Assembly: GCF_002736145.1 (NCBI RefSeq)
Contig: NZ_CP024160.1
Span: forward strand, 2,232,001-2,296,000
Origin: Collinsella aerofaciens
Lineage (GTDB): Bacteria > Actinomycetota > Coriobacteriia > Coriobacteriales > Coriobacteriaceae
Length of the DNA: 64,000 bases
Direction: 5' to 3'
In this document: positions 1 to 8,602 of the stretch, in pieces
Numbering within the stretch: position 1 is the first letter of the stretch
Layout of the letters: the number at the start of each line of letters is the position of its first letter
Translations under genes and position numbers: made by a program
Notes under the pieces: model-generated
Told to the model about the DNA's origin: nothing
What the model saw: the letters and a program-made list of their open reading frames with translations, nothing else
The model's database searches: none

Positions 1-1
1 C

Positions 2-748
2 GAGCGCGACGGGTTTCCCATCACGGACAAAATGTGGCGCCGCAAGAAGGCGGCGACACTTGCCGAGCGGCTTGCGCTGGGCATGGATGCACTCGTCGAT
101 CGTGAGACGCTGGCCATGGAGCTGTGGCCCCATGCCGAGTTCAATAGCGCCCGCAACAACCTGTACTCGACGATATCGCGCTTGCGGTCGGCTTTGGGAC
201 CGACGCCGGATGGCAAGTCGTGTGTGCTTATCCAAAATGAATGCATCGGACTCAACGGCGACTACGTCAAGACCGATGTACGGCTGTTTGACCAGATAAG
301 CCGCGAGGTTTTGGGAAATCGCACGGGTGCGCGCGGGCCCCATTTAGTTGAGCTATGCCTTAAGATTGAGCAGCTTTATGCCGGACCGCTGTATGTTCCC
401 AATGGCTGTAACCCCACCTACTTTTTGCGTATGCGACGCATTATGCAGTCAAAGTACATCGATTGCATGATTAAGGGGGCCAATGCCGCTCTAGAAGAAA
501 ACGATCTGCAGTCGGCGATTTGGCTGGCGGAGTCGGGGCTTCGACAGGAAACGGCGCGTGAGGATATGGTGCGCTGCGCCATGCGTGTCTACAGTGCGGC
601 GGGGCGGCGGCGCGATATCGTCGAGCTGTACAGCGGGCATATGCACCATCTGAGGGAGCAGGTCAATGGCGTGCCCGAGCCCGAGACGCGGCGTCTATAC
701 GAGCGCTTGGTGGAGGGACGGCTCAATCGCGTGCTGGTCGAGCGATAA
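2..748 (+). CDS. SARP/BTAD-type transcriptional regulator, C-terminal part
   Basis: This is the 3' part of a regulator whose reading frame is open to the window edge, so the true start lies upstream. The first visible residues (ERDGFPITDKMWRRKKA) and the following stretch through ELWPH and NLYSTISRLRSALG match the winged-helix DNA-binding domain seen in SARP-type proteins. Roughly the last 130 residues form a helical bacterial transcriptional activation domain (LCLKIEQLYAGPLY, then LEENDLQSAIWLAESGL and the closing helices). Such proteins activate nearby gene clusters. The target is unknown because the upstream context is missing. The stop codon overlaps the A-run of the terminator for the convergent yhbY gene. 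Confidence 0.75.
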   Translation, partial: ERDGFPITDKMWRRKKAATLAERLALGMDALVDRETLAMELWPHAEFNSARNNLYSTISRLRSALGPTPDGKSCVLIQNECIGLNGDYVKTDVRLFDQISREVLGNRTGARGPHLVELCLKIEQLYAGPLYVPNGCNPTYFLRMRRIMQSKYIDCMIKGANAALEENDLQSAIWLAESGLRQETAREDMVRCAMRVYSAAGRRRDIVELYSGHMHHLREQVNGVPEPETRRLYERLVEGRLNRVLVER

Positions 749-780
749 AAAACGGGCGCCCGAAGTACTTGGGCACCCGT
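747..780 (-). terminator. Rho-independent terminator of yhbY
   Basis: On the minus strand a 10-bp stem (ACGGGTGCCC against GGGCGCCCGT, one U-G wobble) with a nine-base loop is followed by six T residues. It lies 38 bases after the yhbY stop and its T-run overlaps the stop codon of the convergent regulator gene. Confidence 0.85.
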
Positions 781-817
781 AAGCTTGCTATGTGTTGGCT
801 CGCCGGATCATTGGCTC

Positions 818-1117
818 TTAGACGAGCTTGATCTTCTCGATGTCCTTGCGCGAGGACTCGCGATACAGCGAGAACTTGCGGCCGATGACCTGGACGACCT
901 CGGCGTGGCAACGCTCAGCGAGCTCTTCGGCGGCCTCGCGGGCGGAAAGACTGGAGCCATCGAGCACGGAGCACTTAACGAGTTCGTGCTTCTCCAGGTA
1001 GGCGACCGTCTGCTCGACGGTGCCCTCGTTGACATCGGACTTACCGATGATGATGGCGGGGTTGAGGTGATGGGCCATGCTGCGAAGCTGCTTGACCTGG
1101 GCTCCTGTCAGTGCCAT
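818..1117 (-). CDS. yhbY: YhbY family RNA-binding protein
   Basis: A 99-residue protein of the CRM-domain YhbY family, a small basic protein associated with pre-50S ribosomal subunits. Family signs are the N-terminal LTGAQVKQLRSMAHHLNP, the loop IIIGKSDVNEG containing the conserved GK, the central VKCSVLD strand and the C-terminal IGRKFSLYRES. Length is normal for the family. It is transcribed alone and ends in a strong terminator 38 bases downstream. The 160 bases upstream, before the methyltransferase gene, contain no other gene. Confidence 0.9.
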   Translation of the reverse strand: MALTGAQVKQLRSMAHHLNPAIIIGKSDVNEGTVEQTVAYLEKHELVKCSVLDGSSLSAREAAEELAERCHAEVVQVIGRKFSLYRESSRKDIEKIKLV

Positions 1118-1275
1118 GGGTTCTCGCTTTCTATGTATGGGGCGCCCCGCGACGGGGCCTTAATCTACGTGAGCTGTCCCACGATAGCGCAGGAACGGCA
1201 CGGTGTGGAGCGCGTTTGCCCAGTTCAAAAAGAATGCGGATGCCGAGTGAGTGGGCGGTGCGGGCTGCGAACAGG

Positions 1276-2163
1276 CTATGAGCTGGGCGCAGAGACCGGT
1301 TCCCATGCAATAAACGCCCAGCGAACCTTACGGATATGGTCGAGCATATAGCGCCCCTGCGGCACGCCCTTGGAGCCCGGCTCACCGGCATGGGAGTTCT
1401 CGATCATGTGCTGGGCGATGTAATCGCGCAGGCGGTCGATCTTATCCTCGTTGCCATGTTCGAGCATACGGGAAAAATCCGCCACACCTGCCTCAAGGCT
1501 ATCGAAGGTGTCGCGTCGAGGCGATTCAAAGTATGTAACCTGCGGCAGGGCACCCATCTGAATGAGGATATTAAAGGCATACACAAAGCCATTACTGCAG
1601 GTAACCGAGGCACCGATGGCGTTCATTAAGTGCAGATCATAGCGCGGGCTGGAGTTAGCGACCATCGTGACAGCACAACGCCGACGAGCCGTTCGATCAA
1701 GCTTGGCAAGCGCATCTTTTAGATTGGTCGTCGTAACCGACCGACTGGCAAAGGCAACATCCACCGCTTTCGCGACCGGTCCAACCAAATCCCAATCATC
1801 ATCCCAAGCAAGCTCAAGCGGCGTAATGCGATCCTCGAGCCCATAGTACTCAATGCCAGCATCAAGCGTGCCCAGCATAGCAGGGGAGAAATCAGCCGCA
1901 ATCACAGGATGCCCAGCCTGAGCAAGCGGAATAGCAATCGACCCAGCCCCACACCCCATATCCAGCACCGACTCACCAGGCTTTAACGCCAACAGCTTCA
2001 TAAAGTCCCGAGCATAAGGGGCAGTCTCCAGCGGCCGAAAATGCCGAGCCCGCTTATCCCATTCAAAAGAATCATCAGCCCGCCGCCGATCAGCCTGCAA
2101 GCGCATCCACTCGCCATTCCAATCAGCAGAAAGCAGCTCAGAGCGAGCATCCCCATCAACCAC
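1276..2163 (-). CDS. class I SAM-dependent methyltransferase
   Basis: A 295-residue protein with a Rossmann methyltransferase core. The glycine-rich SAM-binding motif is ESVLDMGCGAGSIAIPLA near residue 65, followed by VIAADFSPAML (acidic motif II). I chose a GTG start at 2163 because AGGAGG precedes it by seven bases. An upstream in-frame start would require an implausible leucine-rich lead. The substrate cannot be told from sequence. Residues after the core (SRSVTTTNLKDALAKL, then ALPQVTYFESP) resemble methyltransferases that sit beside metal or cofactor genes in anaerobes, but no such neighbour is present here. A hairpin with a T-run lies just upstream of the ribosome binding site. Confidence 0.7.
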   Translation of the reverse strand: MVDGDARSELLSADWNGEWMRLQADRRRADDSFEWDKRARHFRPLETAPYARDFMKLLALKPGESVLDMGCGAGSIAIPLAQAGHPVIAADFSPAMLGTLDAGIEYYGLEDRITPLELAWDDDWDLVGPVAKAVDVAFASRSVTTTNLKDALAKLDRTARRRCAVTMVANSSPRYDLHLMNAIGASVTCSNGFVYAFNILIQMGALPQVTYFESPRRDTFDSLEAGVADFSRMLEHGNEDKIDRLRDYIAQHMIENSHAGEPGSKGVPQGRYMLDHIRKVRWAFIAWEPVSAPSS

Positions 2164-2182
2164 GGGCCAACCTCCTAGCAAC

Positions 2183-2214
2183 AAAAAAGCGACTCCTCCC
2201 AAAAGAAGAGCCGC
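2183..2214 (-). terminator. hairpin with T-run in front of the methyltransferase gene
   Basis: Minus-strand GCGGCTC pairs with GAGTCGC (one U-G wobble) across a 12-base loop and is followed by six T residues. It lies between the structured element at 2326-2470 and the methyltransferase ribosome binding site. It could terminate transcripts arriving from the UPF0210 gene or act as an attenuator for the methyltransferase gene. Confidence 0.6.
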
Positions 2215-2325
2215 AACAAGCATATATCAGAAAGAACCGATCCAACGCCAAACCGCCATACCAGCAAAGTAGGGCAGAAGCGAAGCGACTGCCAAAGGGA
2301 TAGAACCCAATCGAGGTCCCGTTGT

Positions 2326-2470
2326 GCGGGAGCCCCGCCGCCGGGCGGCAGACATATAAGGTCGATCGCGAGTTCCGCACGAGCCGGAGAGCACTTAATG
2401 TGCTCTCCGTGCGAGTCAGGACTGTCCGAGCAGGCGACCTTATATATTTGCCCTCCCCGGGGCTCCTCGC
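2326..2470. other. 145-base nested inverted-repeat (structured) element
   Basis: The gene-free stretch between the methyltransferase and UPF0210 genes holds a large foldable element. Outer arms GCGGGAGCCCCG (2326-2337) and CGGGGCTCCTCGC (2458-2470) pair with one bulge. An inner perfect 11-bp pair is ATATAAGGTCG (2354-2364) with CGACCTTATAT (2435-2445). The apex has CGCAC/GTGCG and a perfect 9-bp stem GGAGAGCAC/GTGCTCTCC around a TTAAT loop. No open reading frame fits. It may be a non-coding RNA, a 3'-UTR structure or a MITE-like repeat. The strand is undetermined. Confidence 0.6.
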
Positions 2471-2483
2471 CAGTCCCCCTCAG

Positions 2484-3848
2484 CTAGTTCTTGAGCGAGT
2501 TCAGCGGTGCCGGGAAGCGTCCACCGCGGTGGGCAAGCACGGTGCCGGCGTTGGGGTTCACCGGCATGATGGGCGCACGGCCGAACAGGCCGCCGTACTC
2601 GACGCAGTCGCCCACGCCCTTGCCGATGGCGGGAATCACGCGCACGGCCGTGGTCTTGTTGTTGATGACGCCGATGGCCATCTCGTCGGCGATGATGCCG
2701 GCGATGGTCTCGACCGGAGTGTCGCCGGGGATGGCGATCATGTCCAGGCCAACGGAGCACACGCAGGTCATGGCCTCGAGCTTCTCGAGCGAAAGCGCAC
2801 CGGCCTCGACGGCGGCGATCATGCCGGCGTCCTCGGATACGGGGATGAAAGCGCCGGAGAGACCGCCCACGCTGGAACTGGCCATGACGCCGCCCTTCTT
2901 GACGGCATCGTTGAGCATGGCGAGCGCGCAGGTCGTGCCGGGGCCACCGCAGGTGCCCACGCCGATGATCTCGAGGATGCGCGCGACGGAGTCGCCAATG
3001 GCAGGCGTAGGTGCCAGCGACAGGTCGACAATGCCCTTCTCGACACCCAGGCGATGGGCGGCCTCGCGGCTCATGAGCTCGCCGGCGCGGGTTATCTTAA
3101 AGGCGGTCTGCTTAATCTTCTCGGCGACTTCCATCATCGATGCGGAATCGGGCAGCGTCTCCAGGGCTGCGGCCATAACGCCGGGGCCCGAAACGCCTAC
3201 GTTGATGACGGCGTCGGCCTCGCCACCGCCGTGGACGGCGCCCGCCATAAACGGGGAGTCCTCGACCATGTTGGCAAAGCAGACAAACTTGGAAGCGCCG
3301 ACGGAATCCTGGTCGGCCGTGAGTTTAGCGGCATCGATGATGGTCTGGGCGGCCATGAGCACGGCGTCCATGTTGATGCCGGCACGCAGGCTGGCGACGT
3401 TGACGCTGGAGCAGACACGGCTGGTGGTGGCAAGCGCCTGCGGGATGGACTGGATGACGCGGCGGTCGGCGTCGCCGATGCCCTTCTGGACGAGTGCGGA
3501 GAAGCCGCCCAGGTAGTCGATGCCGAGGGTCTCGGCCGCGCGGTCGAGGGCATGCGCGATGGGGGTGAGGTCCTCATCCTTGCAGCAAGCGGCGATCTGC
3601 GCCACCGGGGTGACGGAAACGCGCTTGTTGACGATGGGGATACCGTACTCGCGCTCGAGGTTCTCGGCGGTCTCGACCAGATGCTCAGCCGTGTGCGTCA
3701 CGTGGTCGTAGATCTTCGTACACATGCGGTCGAGGTTCTCGTCACCGCAACCCATGAGCGAAACACCCATGGTGATGGTCCTGATGTCGAGGTTCTGCTC
3801 CTCAACCATGCCGCGGGTTTCCGCGATTTCTGCGGGCGTGATCGCCAT
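2484..3848 (-). CDS. UPF0210 family protein (DUF711)
   Basis: A 454-residue UPF0210 protein. The family has a solved fold but no firmly assigned reaction, and in many bacteria it is encoded beside an ACT-domain protein, which I do not find here. The start at 3848 gives the typical family N-terminus ([18 protein letters not shown], then [15 protein letters not shown]) and has AGGAG upstream. Conserved glycine-rich segments include [15 protein letters not shown] and [15 protein letters not shown]. The gene is flanked upstream by the terminator of the methionine operon and downstream by the structured element. Confidence 0.88.
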   Translation of the reverse strand: MAITPAEIAETRGMVEEQNLDIRTITMGVSLMGCGDENLDRMCTKIYDHVTHTAEHLVETAENLEREYGIPIVNKRVSVTPVAQIAACCKDEDLTPIAHALDRAAETLGIDYLGGFSALVQKGIGDADRRVIQSIPQALATTSRVCSSVNVASLRAGINMDAVLMAAQTIIDAAKLTADQDSVGASKFVCFANMVEDSPFMAGAVHGGGEADAVINVGVSGPGVMAAALETLPDSASMMEVAEKIKQTAFKITRAGELMSREAAHRLGVEKGIVDLSLAPTPAIGDSVARILEIIGVGTCGGPGTTCALAMLNDAVKKGGVMASSSVGGLSGAFIPVSEDAGMIAAVEAGALSLEKLEAMTCVCSVGLDMIAIPGDTPVETIAGIIADEMAIGVINNKTTAVRVIPAIGKGVGDCVEYGGLFGRAPIMPVNPNAGTVLAHRGGRFPAPLNSLKN

Positions 3849-3893
3849 CCTTGCGCTCCTATCTGCCAAAACGAGCATAGTCTTTTCTATTCT

Positions 3894-3931
3894 AACGTGC
3901 CGCACGTGCCAAGTGGCGCATGCGGCACGTT
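3894..3931 (-). terminator. probable terminator of the metF-metH operon
   Basis: Perfect 10-bp arms AACGTGCCGC and GCGGCACGTT are separated by 18 bases that themselves contain short pairings. The element lies 26 bases after the metH stop. There is no clean T-run, so termination is inferred from position and symmetry. Confidence 0.5.
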
Positions 3932-3956
3932 TTGGCGCTCGGTTGTTTCCGTTGTG

Positions 3957-6506
3957 TTACTGGCCAAAGACCTCTTCGGCGATACGAGCGCTTTCGGCGG
4001 CGTCCTTGGCGTAGTAGTCCGCGCCGATCTGCTTGGCGTATTCGGGGGTGAGTACGGCGCCGCCTACGATGATCTTGACGCCCGGCACCTCGGCATGAAG
4101 CAGCTTGATGGTCTCTTCCATGGCCACGACGGTGGTAGTCATAAGCGCCGAAAGGCCGACGAGCTTGATGTCGCGCTCCTGTACGGTCTTGAGCACCTCT
4201 TGCGGGTCGACGTCGCGGCCTAGGTCAAAGACGGTATAGCCGTAGTTGTCGAGCAGCATCTTGACGATGTTCTTACCGATGTCGTGGATATCGCCTTTAA
4301 CGGTGGCCACGCAGATCTTGCCCTTGTCGGCAATCTCGCCGGCGGGCATCAGCCGCTTGATGGTGTCGAAGCCCACGCGTGCCGCCTCGGCCGAGGCCAT
4401 AAGCTGCGGCAAGAAGAATTTTCCCTGGTCAAAGAGGACGCCAACCTCGTCGAGGGCGGGGATAAAGTGATTGTTGATGAGGTCCATGGCGTCGTGATCT
4501 GCCAGTAGACGCTCGGTCTCGGCAGCGATCTCGCCTTTGCGGCCCGAGACGACCATGCGACGAATCGGGTCGTCGGTGCCGGCGGTGCCAGCAGCGGGCA
4601 CGGTGTCGGTCGATGCGGCCTGAGCTGCTGCCGGGTTTGCGGCGATCTTATACGGATCGATCCAGCCAGCGTAGCGCTCGATGTATCCGGTCGAGCCCTC
4701 GTCCTCAACGCTCAGCACGCGATAGCTGTAGACGGTATCCATAAAGCGCTTGGAACCCGGGTTCATGATGGGGGCGTCCAGACCTGCACCAAAGGCGGCG
4801 GCCAAAAAGACCGAGCCCAGCAGCGGCCGCGCGGGCAGACCAAAGCTGATGTTCGACACGCCGAGCGCGCATTTGACGCCCAGGCGCTCCTTGCACAGGG
4901 ACATGGCGCGTAGGATCTGCTCGGCCTGGCGTTGATTGGTCGAGGCGGTCATGACCAGGCAGTCGATGAGGATACGGTCCGGGCCGATGCCGTAGCGGGC
5001 GGCCTCGGCCACGATATGCTCGGCGATGGCGAAGCGGGCCTCGGCGGTATCGGGGATGCCGCTTTCGTCGAGCGTAAGGCCGACGACGTTGGTGCCGTAG
5101 TGGGCGACCAGCGGGAAGATCTCATCCATGATCTGCTGCTTGCCATTGACCGAGTTGATGATGGGCTTGCCGGCGTAGCGGCGTACGGCGGCCTCGACGG
5201 CTGCGGGGTCGGTGGAGTCGATCTGCAGCGGCAGCAGCGTGGAACCCTGGAGCTGCTCGGTCGCTTGCTGGATGACCTTGACCTCGTCGATCTCGGGCAG
5301 GCCCACGTTGACGTCCAGGATGTCGGCGCCCTGCTCTTGCTGGCTGATGCCCTGGCTCACGACGTAGTCCAGGTCGCCGTCGCGCAGGGCCTGCTGCAGG
5401 CGCTTTTTGCCGGTGGGATTGATGCGCTCGCCGATGACGGCAATCTTGTGGCCGTCGCAGGGAAGGTCCACGACCGTTTGGGCGCTCGTGACCGACATGC
5501 TGGGCTTGCGGTGGCGCGGACTGGGCGTGTGGTTATCGATGAGCGTGCGCAGCGCTGCCATGTGCGCCGGCGTGGTGCCGCAGCAGCCGCCCACGACGCT
5601 CACGCCGTCGGCAATCATGCCGGCGACGGCCTTGGCGTATTCGGGGGCTTGGATATCAAAGACGGTGTTGCCGTCGTTGTCCACATGGGGGAGTCCCGCA
5701 TTGGCCTGCACCATAACGGGCTTGTCGGTGACGGTGAGCATACGCGCGGCGAGTCCTCGGAGCTCGGCCGGGCCCTGGCTGCAGTTGATGCCCAGGACGT
5801 CGGCGCCGATGGCGTCGAGGGTGATGGCGGCAACCTCAGGGCTCGTGCCCAAGAAGGTGCGACCGTCTTCCTCAAAGGTCATGGTGGCAAAGACGGGCAG
5901 GTCGGAGTTCTCGCGGCAGGCGAGGACTGCCGCCTTGATCTCGGCCAGGTCGGTCATAGTCTCGATAATAAAGAGGTCCACGCCCGCATCGACGCCGGCG
6001 CGTACTTCCTCGGCAAAGAGGTCATAGGCCTCGTCGAAGCTGAGGGTACCCAAGGGGCGCAGCAGGGCGCCGATGGGGCCGATGTCGCCGGCGACATAGT
6101 GGGCACCGGCCGCGCGGGCGCAGGCGACGGCGGCGGCAAAGACATCTGCCACGGTAGCGGCACCGTCGAGCTTGTGGGCGTTGGCGCCAAAGGTGTTGGC
6201 GGTGATCACGTCGCAGCCGGCCTCGACGTACTGACGCTGGATGTCGGTAATGACCTGGGGCTCCTCAAAGTTGAGCAGCTCGGGCAGGGCGCCGGCCTTC
6301 ATGCCGGCCGCCTGCAGCATGGTGCCCATGCCGCCGTCGAACAGCAGGTGCCCCGTGCCCTCGATGGCGGCGCGCAGGCGATCGTCCTTAATGTGCAGGT
6401 CGTCGATCGTGCGCGTTTTGTACGCGGCACCGTTGCGACGTGCGGCATCAACGGGTGCCGCCAATGCAGTGCCGTCAGAATCATGAGTGATAAGCGGAGT
6501 AAACAT
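3957..6506 (-). CDS. metH: methionine synthase, B12-dependent, lacking the activation domain
   Basis: An 849-residue protein that transfers a methyl group from methyltetrahydrofolate to homocysteine through cobalamin. Domains in order: homocysteine S-methyltransferase (LLFDGGMGTMLQ near residue 55, zinc-binding GGCCGTTP near 310), pterin-binding domain (GERINPTGKKRLQQAL near 365), cobalamin cap, and cobalamin-binding domain (DIHDIGKN, carrying the DxHxxG lower-ligand motif, near 745). E. coli MetH is about 1,227 residues. The missing C-terminal reactivation domain is supplied by the adjacent upstream gene. AGGAG precedes the ATG, and the neighbour's stop codon overlaps that ribosome binding site, so the two are probably translationally coupled. 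Confidence 0.93.
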   Translation of the reverse strand: MFTPLITHDSDGTALAAPVDAARRNGAAYKTRTIDDLHIKDDRLRAAIEGTGHLLFDGGMGTMLQAAGMKAGALPELLNFEEPQVITDIQRQYVEAGCDVITANTFGANAHKLDGAATVADVFAAAVACARAAGAHYVAGDIGPIGALLRPLGTLSFDEAYDLFAEEVRAGVDAGVDLFIIETMTDLAEIKAAVLACRENSDLPVFATMTFEEDGRTFLGTSPEVAAITLDAIGADVLGINCSQGPAELRGLAARMLTVTDKPVMVQANAGLPHVDNDGNTVFDIQAPEYAKAVAGMIADGVSVVGGCCGTTPAHMAALRTLIDNHTPSPRHRKPSMSVTSAQTVVDLPCDGHKIAVIGERINPTGKKRLQQALRDGDLDYVVSQGISQQEQGADILDVNVGLPEIDEVKVIQQATEQLQGSTLLPLQIDSTDPAAVEAAVRRYAGKPIINSVNGKQQIMDEIFPLVAHYGTNVVGLTLDESGIPDTAEARFAIAEHIVAEAARYGIGPDRILIDCLVMTASTNQRQAEQILRAMSLCKERLGVKCALGVSNISFGLPARPLLGSVFLAAAFGAGLDAPIMNPGSKRFMDTVYSYRVLSVEDEGSTGYIERYAGWIDPYKIAANPAAAQAASTDTVPAAGTAGTDDPIRRMVVSGRKGEIAAETERLLADHDAMDLINNHFIPALDEVGVLFDQGKFFLPQLMASAEAARVGFDTIKRLMPAGEIADKGKICVATVKGDIHDIGKNIVKMLLDNYGYTVFDLGRDVDPQEVLKTVQERDIKLVGLSALMTTTVVAMEETIKLLHAEVPGVKIIVGGAVLTPEYAKQIGADYYAKDAAESARIAEEVFGQ

Positions 6507-6515
6507 CGAGGGCTC

Positions 6516-7304
6516 CTAATGGCTGGAATAGCAGGTGGTGTGGGCGGCGCGGAAGCGACAGTGCTCGCGCATACGGCAGATATTGCAGGTGGGGCGGCTC
6601 TGGGCGTCGTGGACCTCGCCGTCGAACAGGCCGATCACCGCGGTCACGCTCTTGGTGGGCATGAGTAGGCTGGTGGGGGTGACGGTAAGTCCAATGAGGC
6701 GCGTGGCGTTGAGTGCATCCACGATCGAGCGCTGGGCAGAGAGCGGGCAGTCGCCATAGCCGGGACTGAAGCGCCAGTTGCCGGCGAGCCCGTGTGCAGC
6801 GGCCGCGGCCTTGACCTGCTGGTCCATCTGCTCGACGGCGGCTTCTACATAGGCAGAGCATGCGGCGTCGAGCACGGCGCCTTCCAGGGGTTGCTGGGCT
6901 CCGGTGGTTCGCAGACGGCGTTCGGCGTCCATGCCGAGTGTGCATGCCATGAGTGCGGCAAGGCGGGCGTCCTTAAGGTGGCGATAGATATCGCGACCTT
7001 GCAACTCAACGTTGGTGCCAACCAGACGGATGCAAGGCTCTCCCTGCTCGTCCACGCCCGTGGCATCGATGGCAAATACGCGGCGCACGCCACGGGGCTC
7101 AATGTCCAGCTCAAGGCGCTCGACCACAAGCTCAATACGTCGTGACAGCTCGGGCTCAATCTGCTGCCCGCCGTAACCCAGATATCGCAGCATCTCGGCA
7201 CGGTCGACACGGGGATGGTGCGCAGCATCGACACGGTAAAGCGCCGGCGACGCAAGGTCGGCCGGCACTTCGACAGCGGTTGTATCGATGTGCGGTTTTT
7301 CCAT
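6516..7304 (-). CDS. stand-alone methionine synthase activation-domain protein with C-terminal Cys cluster
   Basis: A 262-residue protein related to the AdoMet-binding reactivation domain of MetH. The diagnostic segment is FSPGYGDCPLSAQ followed by LIGLTVTPTSLLMPTKSVTAVIGL. It probably reductively reactivates the cobalamin of the neighbouring short MetH. The C-terminus has cysteines in CNICRMREHCRF, which could bind a metal or Fe-S centre. That part is not in E. coli MetH. Its ATG overlaps the metF stop (TAATG) and it ends nine bases before metH, so it sits in the middle of a three-gene operon. The redox partner is not visible. Confidence 0.85.
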   Translation of the reverse strand: MEKPHIDTTAVEVPADLASPALYRVDAAHHPRVDRAEMLRYLGYGGQQIEPELSRRIELVVERLELDIEPRGVRRVFAIDATGVDEQGEPCIRLVGTNVELQGRDIYRHLKDARLAALMACTLGMDAERRLRTTGAQQPLEGAVLDAACSAYVEAAVEQMDQQVKAAAAAHGLAGNWRFSPGYGDCPLSAQRSIVDALNATRLIGLTVTPTSLLMPTKSVTAVIGLFDGEVHDAQSRPTCNICRMREHCRFRAAHTTCYSSH

Positions 7305-8176
7305 TACCCTAGGCGCTCCATAATGGTCGCGGCGATCGCAGGACGATTCATAGTGTACAGGTGCAGACCGGCGGCACCGTGCTCCTTAAGGTCGCAAAGC
7401 TGACGGGCGGCATAATCTACGCCGGCTGCCTGCAGGCTCTCGGGGTCGTTCTCGTACTTGGCGAGAATCTTGATGACGGGGGAGGGCAGCGACGCGCCGC
7501 ACATAAAGACCATGCGGCTGATCTGCGACTTGCCCATAAACGGCATGATGCCCGCGGTAATGGGCACGGTGATACCTGCCTTGTCGGCAAGCTCGCGGAA
7601 ACGGTAGAAGCACTCGTTATCAAAGAAGAGCTGCGTCACAAAGAAGCTCGCGCCAGCGTCCTGTTTTTGCTTGAGGTGTTCGACCGAGAGGTTGAGATCC
7701 TCACAGGCAATGTGGCCCTCGGGGTAGGCTGCGGCGCCCACGCAAAAGCCGGCGTCGACGAGCTCGGGGATGAGGTCGCGGGCGTAGGCGTAGTCGGAGG
7801 CGGGCTTGTCGTCCTCGGTCGCGCCGGCAGGGAGATCGCCACGCAGGGCCAGGATGTTTTCCACGCCGGCGGTGCGATACTCGTCGATCTTGGCGGCGAT
7901 ATCGGCGTGCGAACGGCCCACGCAGGTAAGGTGTGCCACCGAGGGTGTATCGAATTCGCTCGTAATCATATGCGCGATGGGGGCGGTGGTGGCACCGTTG
8001 CCCGAGCCGCCGGCCGAGCAAGTAACCGAGACAAAGCTCGGCGAAAGCTTGCACAGATTGCCTGCCACCTTGCGAGCCGTATCGAGGGTGAGCTCGCCCT
8101 TGGGCGGGAACATCTCAAAAGAAACGGGCGTGGTGCCCTGGGATGCTGCCTGCTTAAAAACCTCATCGACGCGCAT
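7304..8176 (-). CDS. metF: 5,10-methylenetetrahydrofolate reductase
   Basis: A 290-residue MetF that reduces methylene-THF to methyl-THF, the methyl donor for the MetH encoded downstream. It is a FAD-dependent TIM barrel. Visible landmarks are SFEMFPPKGE near residue 19, the LALRGDLP segment near 107, and FFVTQLFFDNECFY near 180. The start at 8176 follows AAAGGAG. An upstream in-frame start would add a Cys/His-rich tail with no family match. It is the first gene of the metF-activation-metH operon. The promoter must lie in the roughly 300 bases shared with the divergent glutamine synthetase gene. Confidence 0.93.
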   Translation of the reverse strand: MRVDEVFKQAASQGTTPVSFEMFPPKGELTLDTARKVAGNLCKLSPSFVSVTCSAGGSGNGATTAPIAHMITSEFDTPSVAHLTCVGRSHADIAAKIDEYRTAGVENILALRGDLPAGATEDDKPASDYAYARDLIPELVDAGFCVGAAAYPEGHIACEDLNLSVEHLKQKQDAGASFFVTQLFFDNECFYRFRELADKAGITVPITAGIMPFMGKSQISRMVFMCGASLPSPVIKILAKYENDPESLQAAGVDYAARQLCDLKEHGAAGLHLYTMNRPAIAATIMERLG

Positions 8177-8490
8177 ATCGTGCTCCTTTAGATACGTAAT
8201 AGTGTGATGTGTTGTAAGGATTCTACAGCACCACTGTGTCACGGTGGAGTTTCACTCGCTATTCGGGGATACCAATCAAAGATGCCTTGCTATCGACATT
8301 CCCTATAGCAGAGCGGCTGATTTTGATACGGGCTATAAAGACTGGTATCTGATGCGAAATACCAGTTAATAGAGCCCCATCCCAAATTGACTACCCTTAA
8401 ACCATGGGGAGAGGTCTGCAATTTATACAGTTGATTGGCTGTTGAGGGCGGCAACGCCGCCGCGATGCGGTAACCTCATTGATTGGTTTC

Positions 8491-8523
8491 GTGACAGCAA
8501 CATAACGGTAATGTTGCGGAAAC
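8491..8523 (+). promoter_or_regulatory. GlnR-like boxes and inverted repeat upstream of glutamine synthetase
   Basis: Pentamers GTGAC (8491), ATAAC (8502), GTAAT (8508) and GAAAC (8519) lie in two pairs with 11-base periodicity, resembling the actinobacterial OmpR-type GlnR pattern GTnAC-N6-GnAAC. The same place contains a perfect inverted repeat, GCAACAT (8497-8503) with ATGTTGC (8511-8517). Nitrogen control of the following gene is inferred. Another hairpin, CACCGC/GCGGTG at 8563-8581, sits just before the ribosome binding site. Confidence 0.45.
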
Positions 8524-8602
8524 ACGACGAGCCTAATCTATGACTCGTTCGTTAGTAATCAACACCGCTTCTCACGCGGTGCCGATACGAAGGGAGTTCC
8601 GT

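Noticed and set aside
2326-2470. SRP RNA or known riboswitch
   Set aside because: The conserved GGAAGCAGC-type tip and known riboswitch cores are absent.
4932-6668. Long plus-strand open frame opposite metH
   Set aside because: It is a codon-bias shadow of the metH gene, with Gly/Asp/Val-rich unnatural composition and no start signal.
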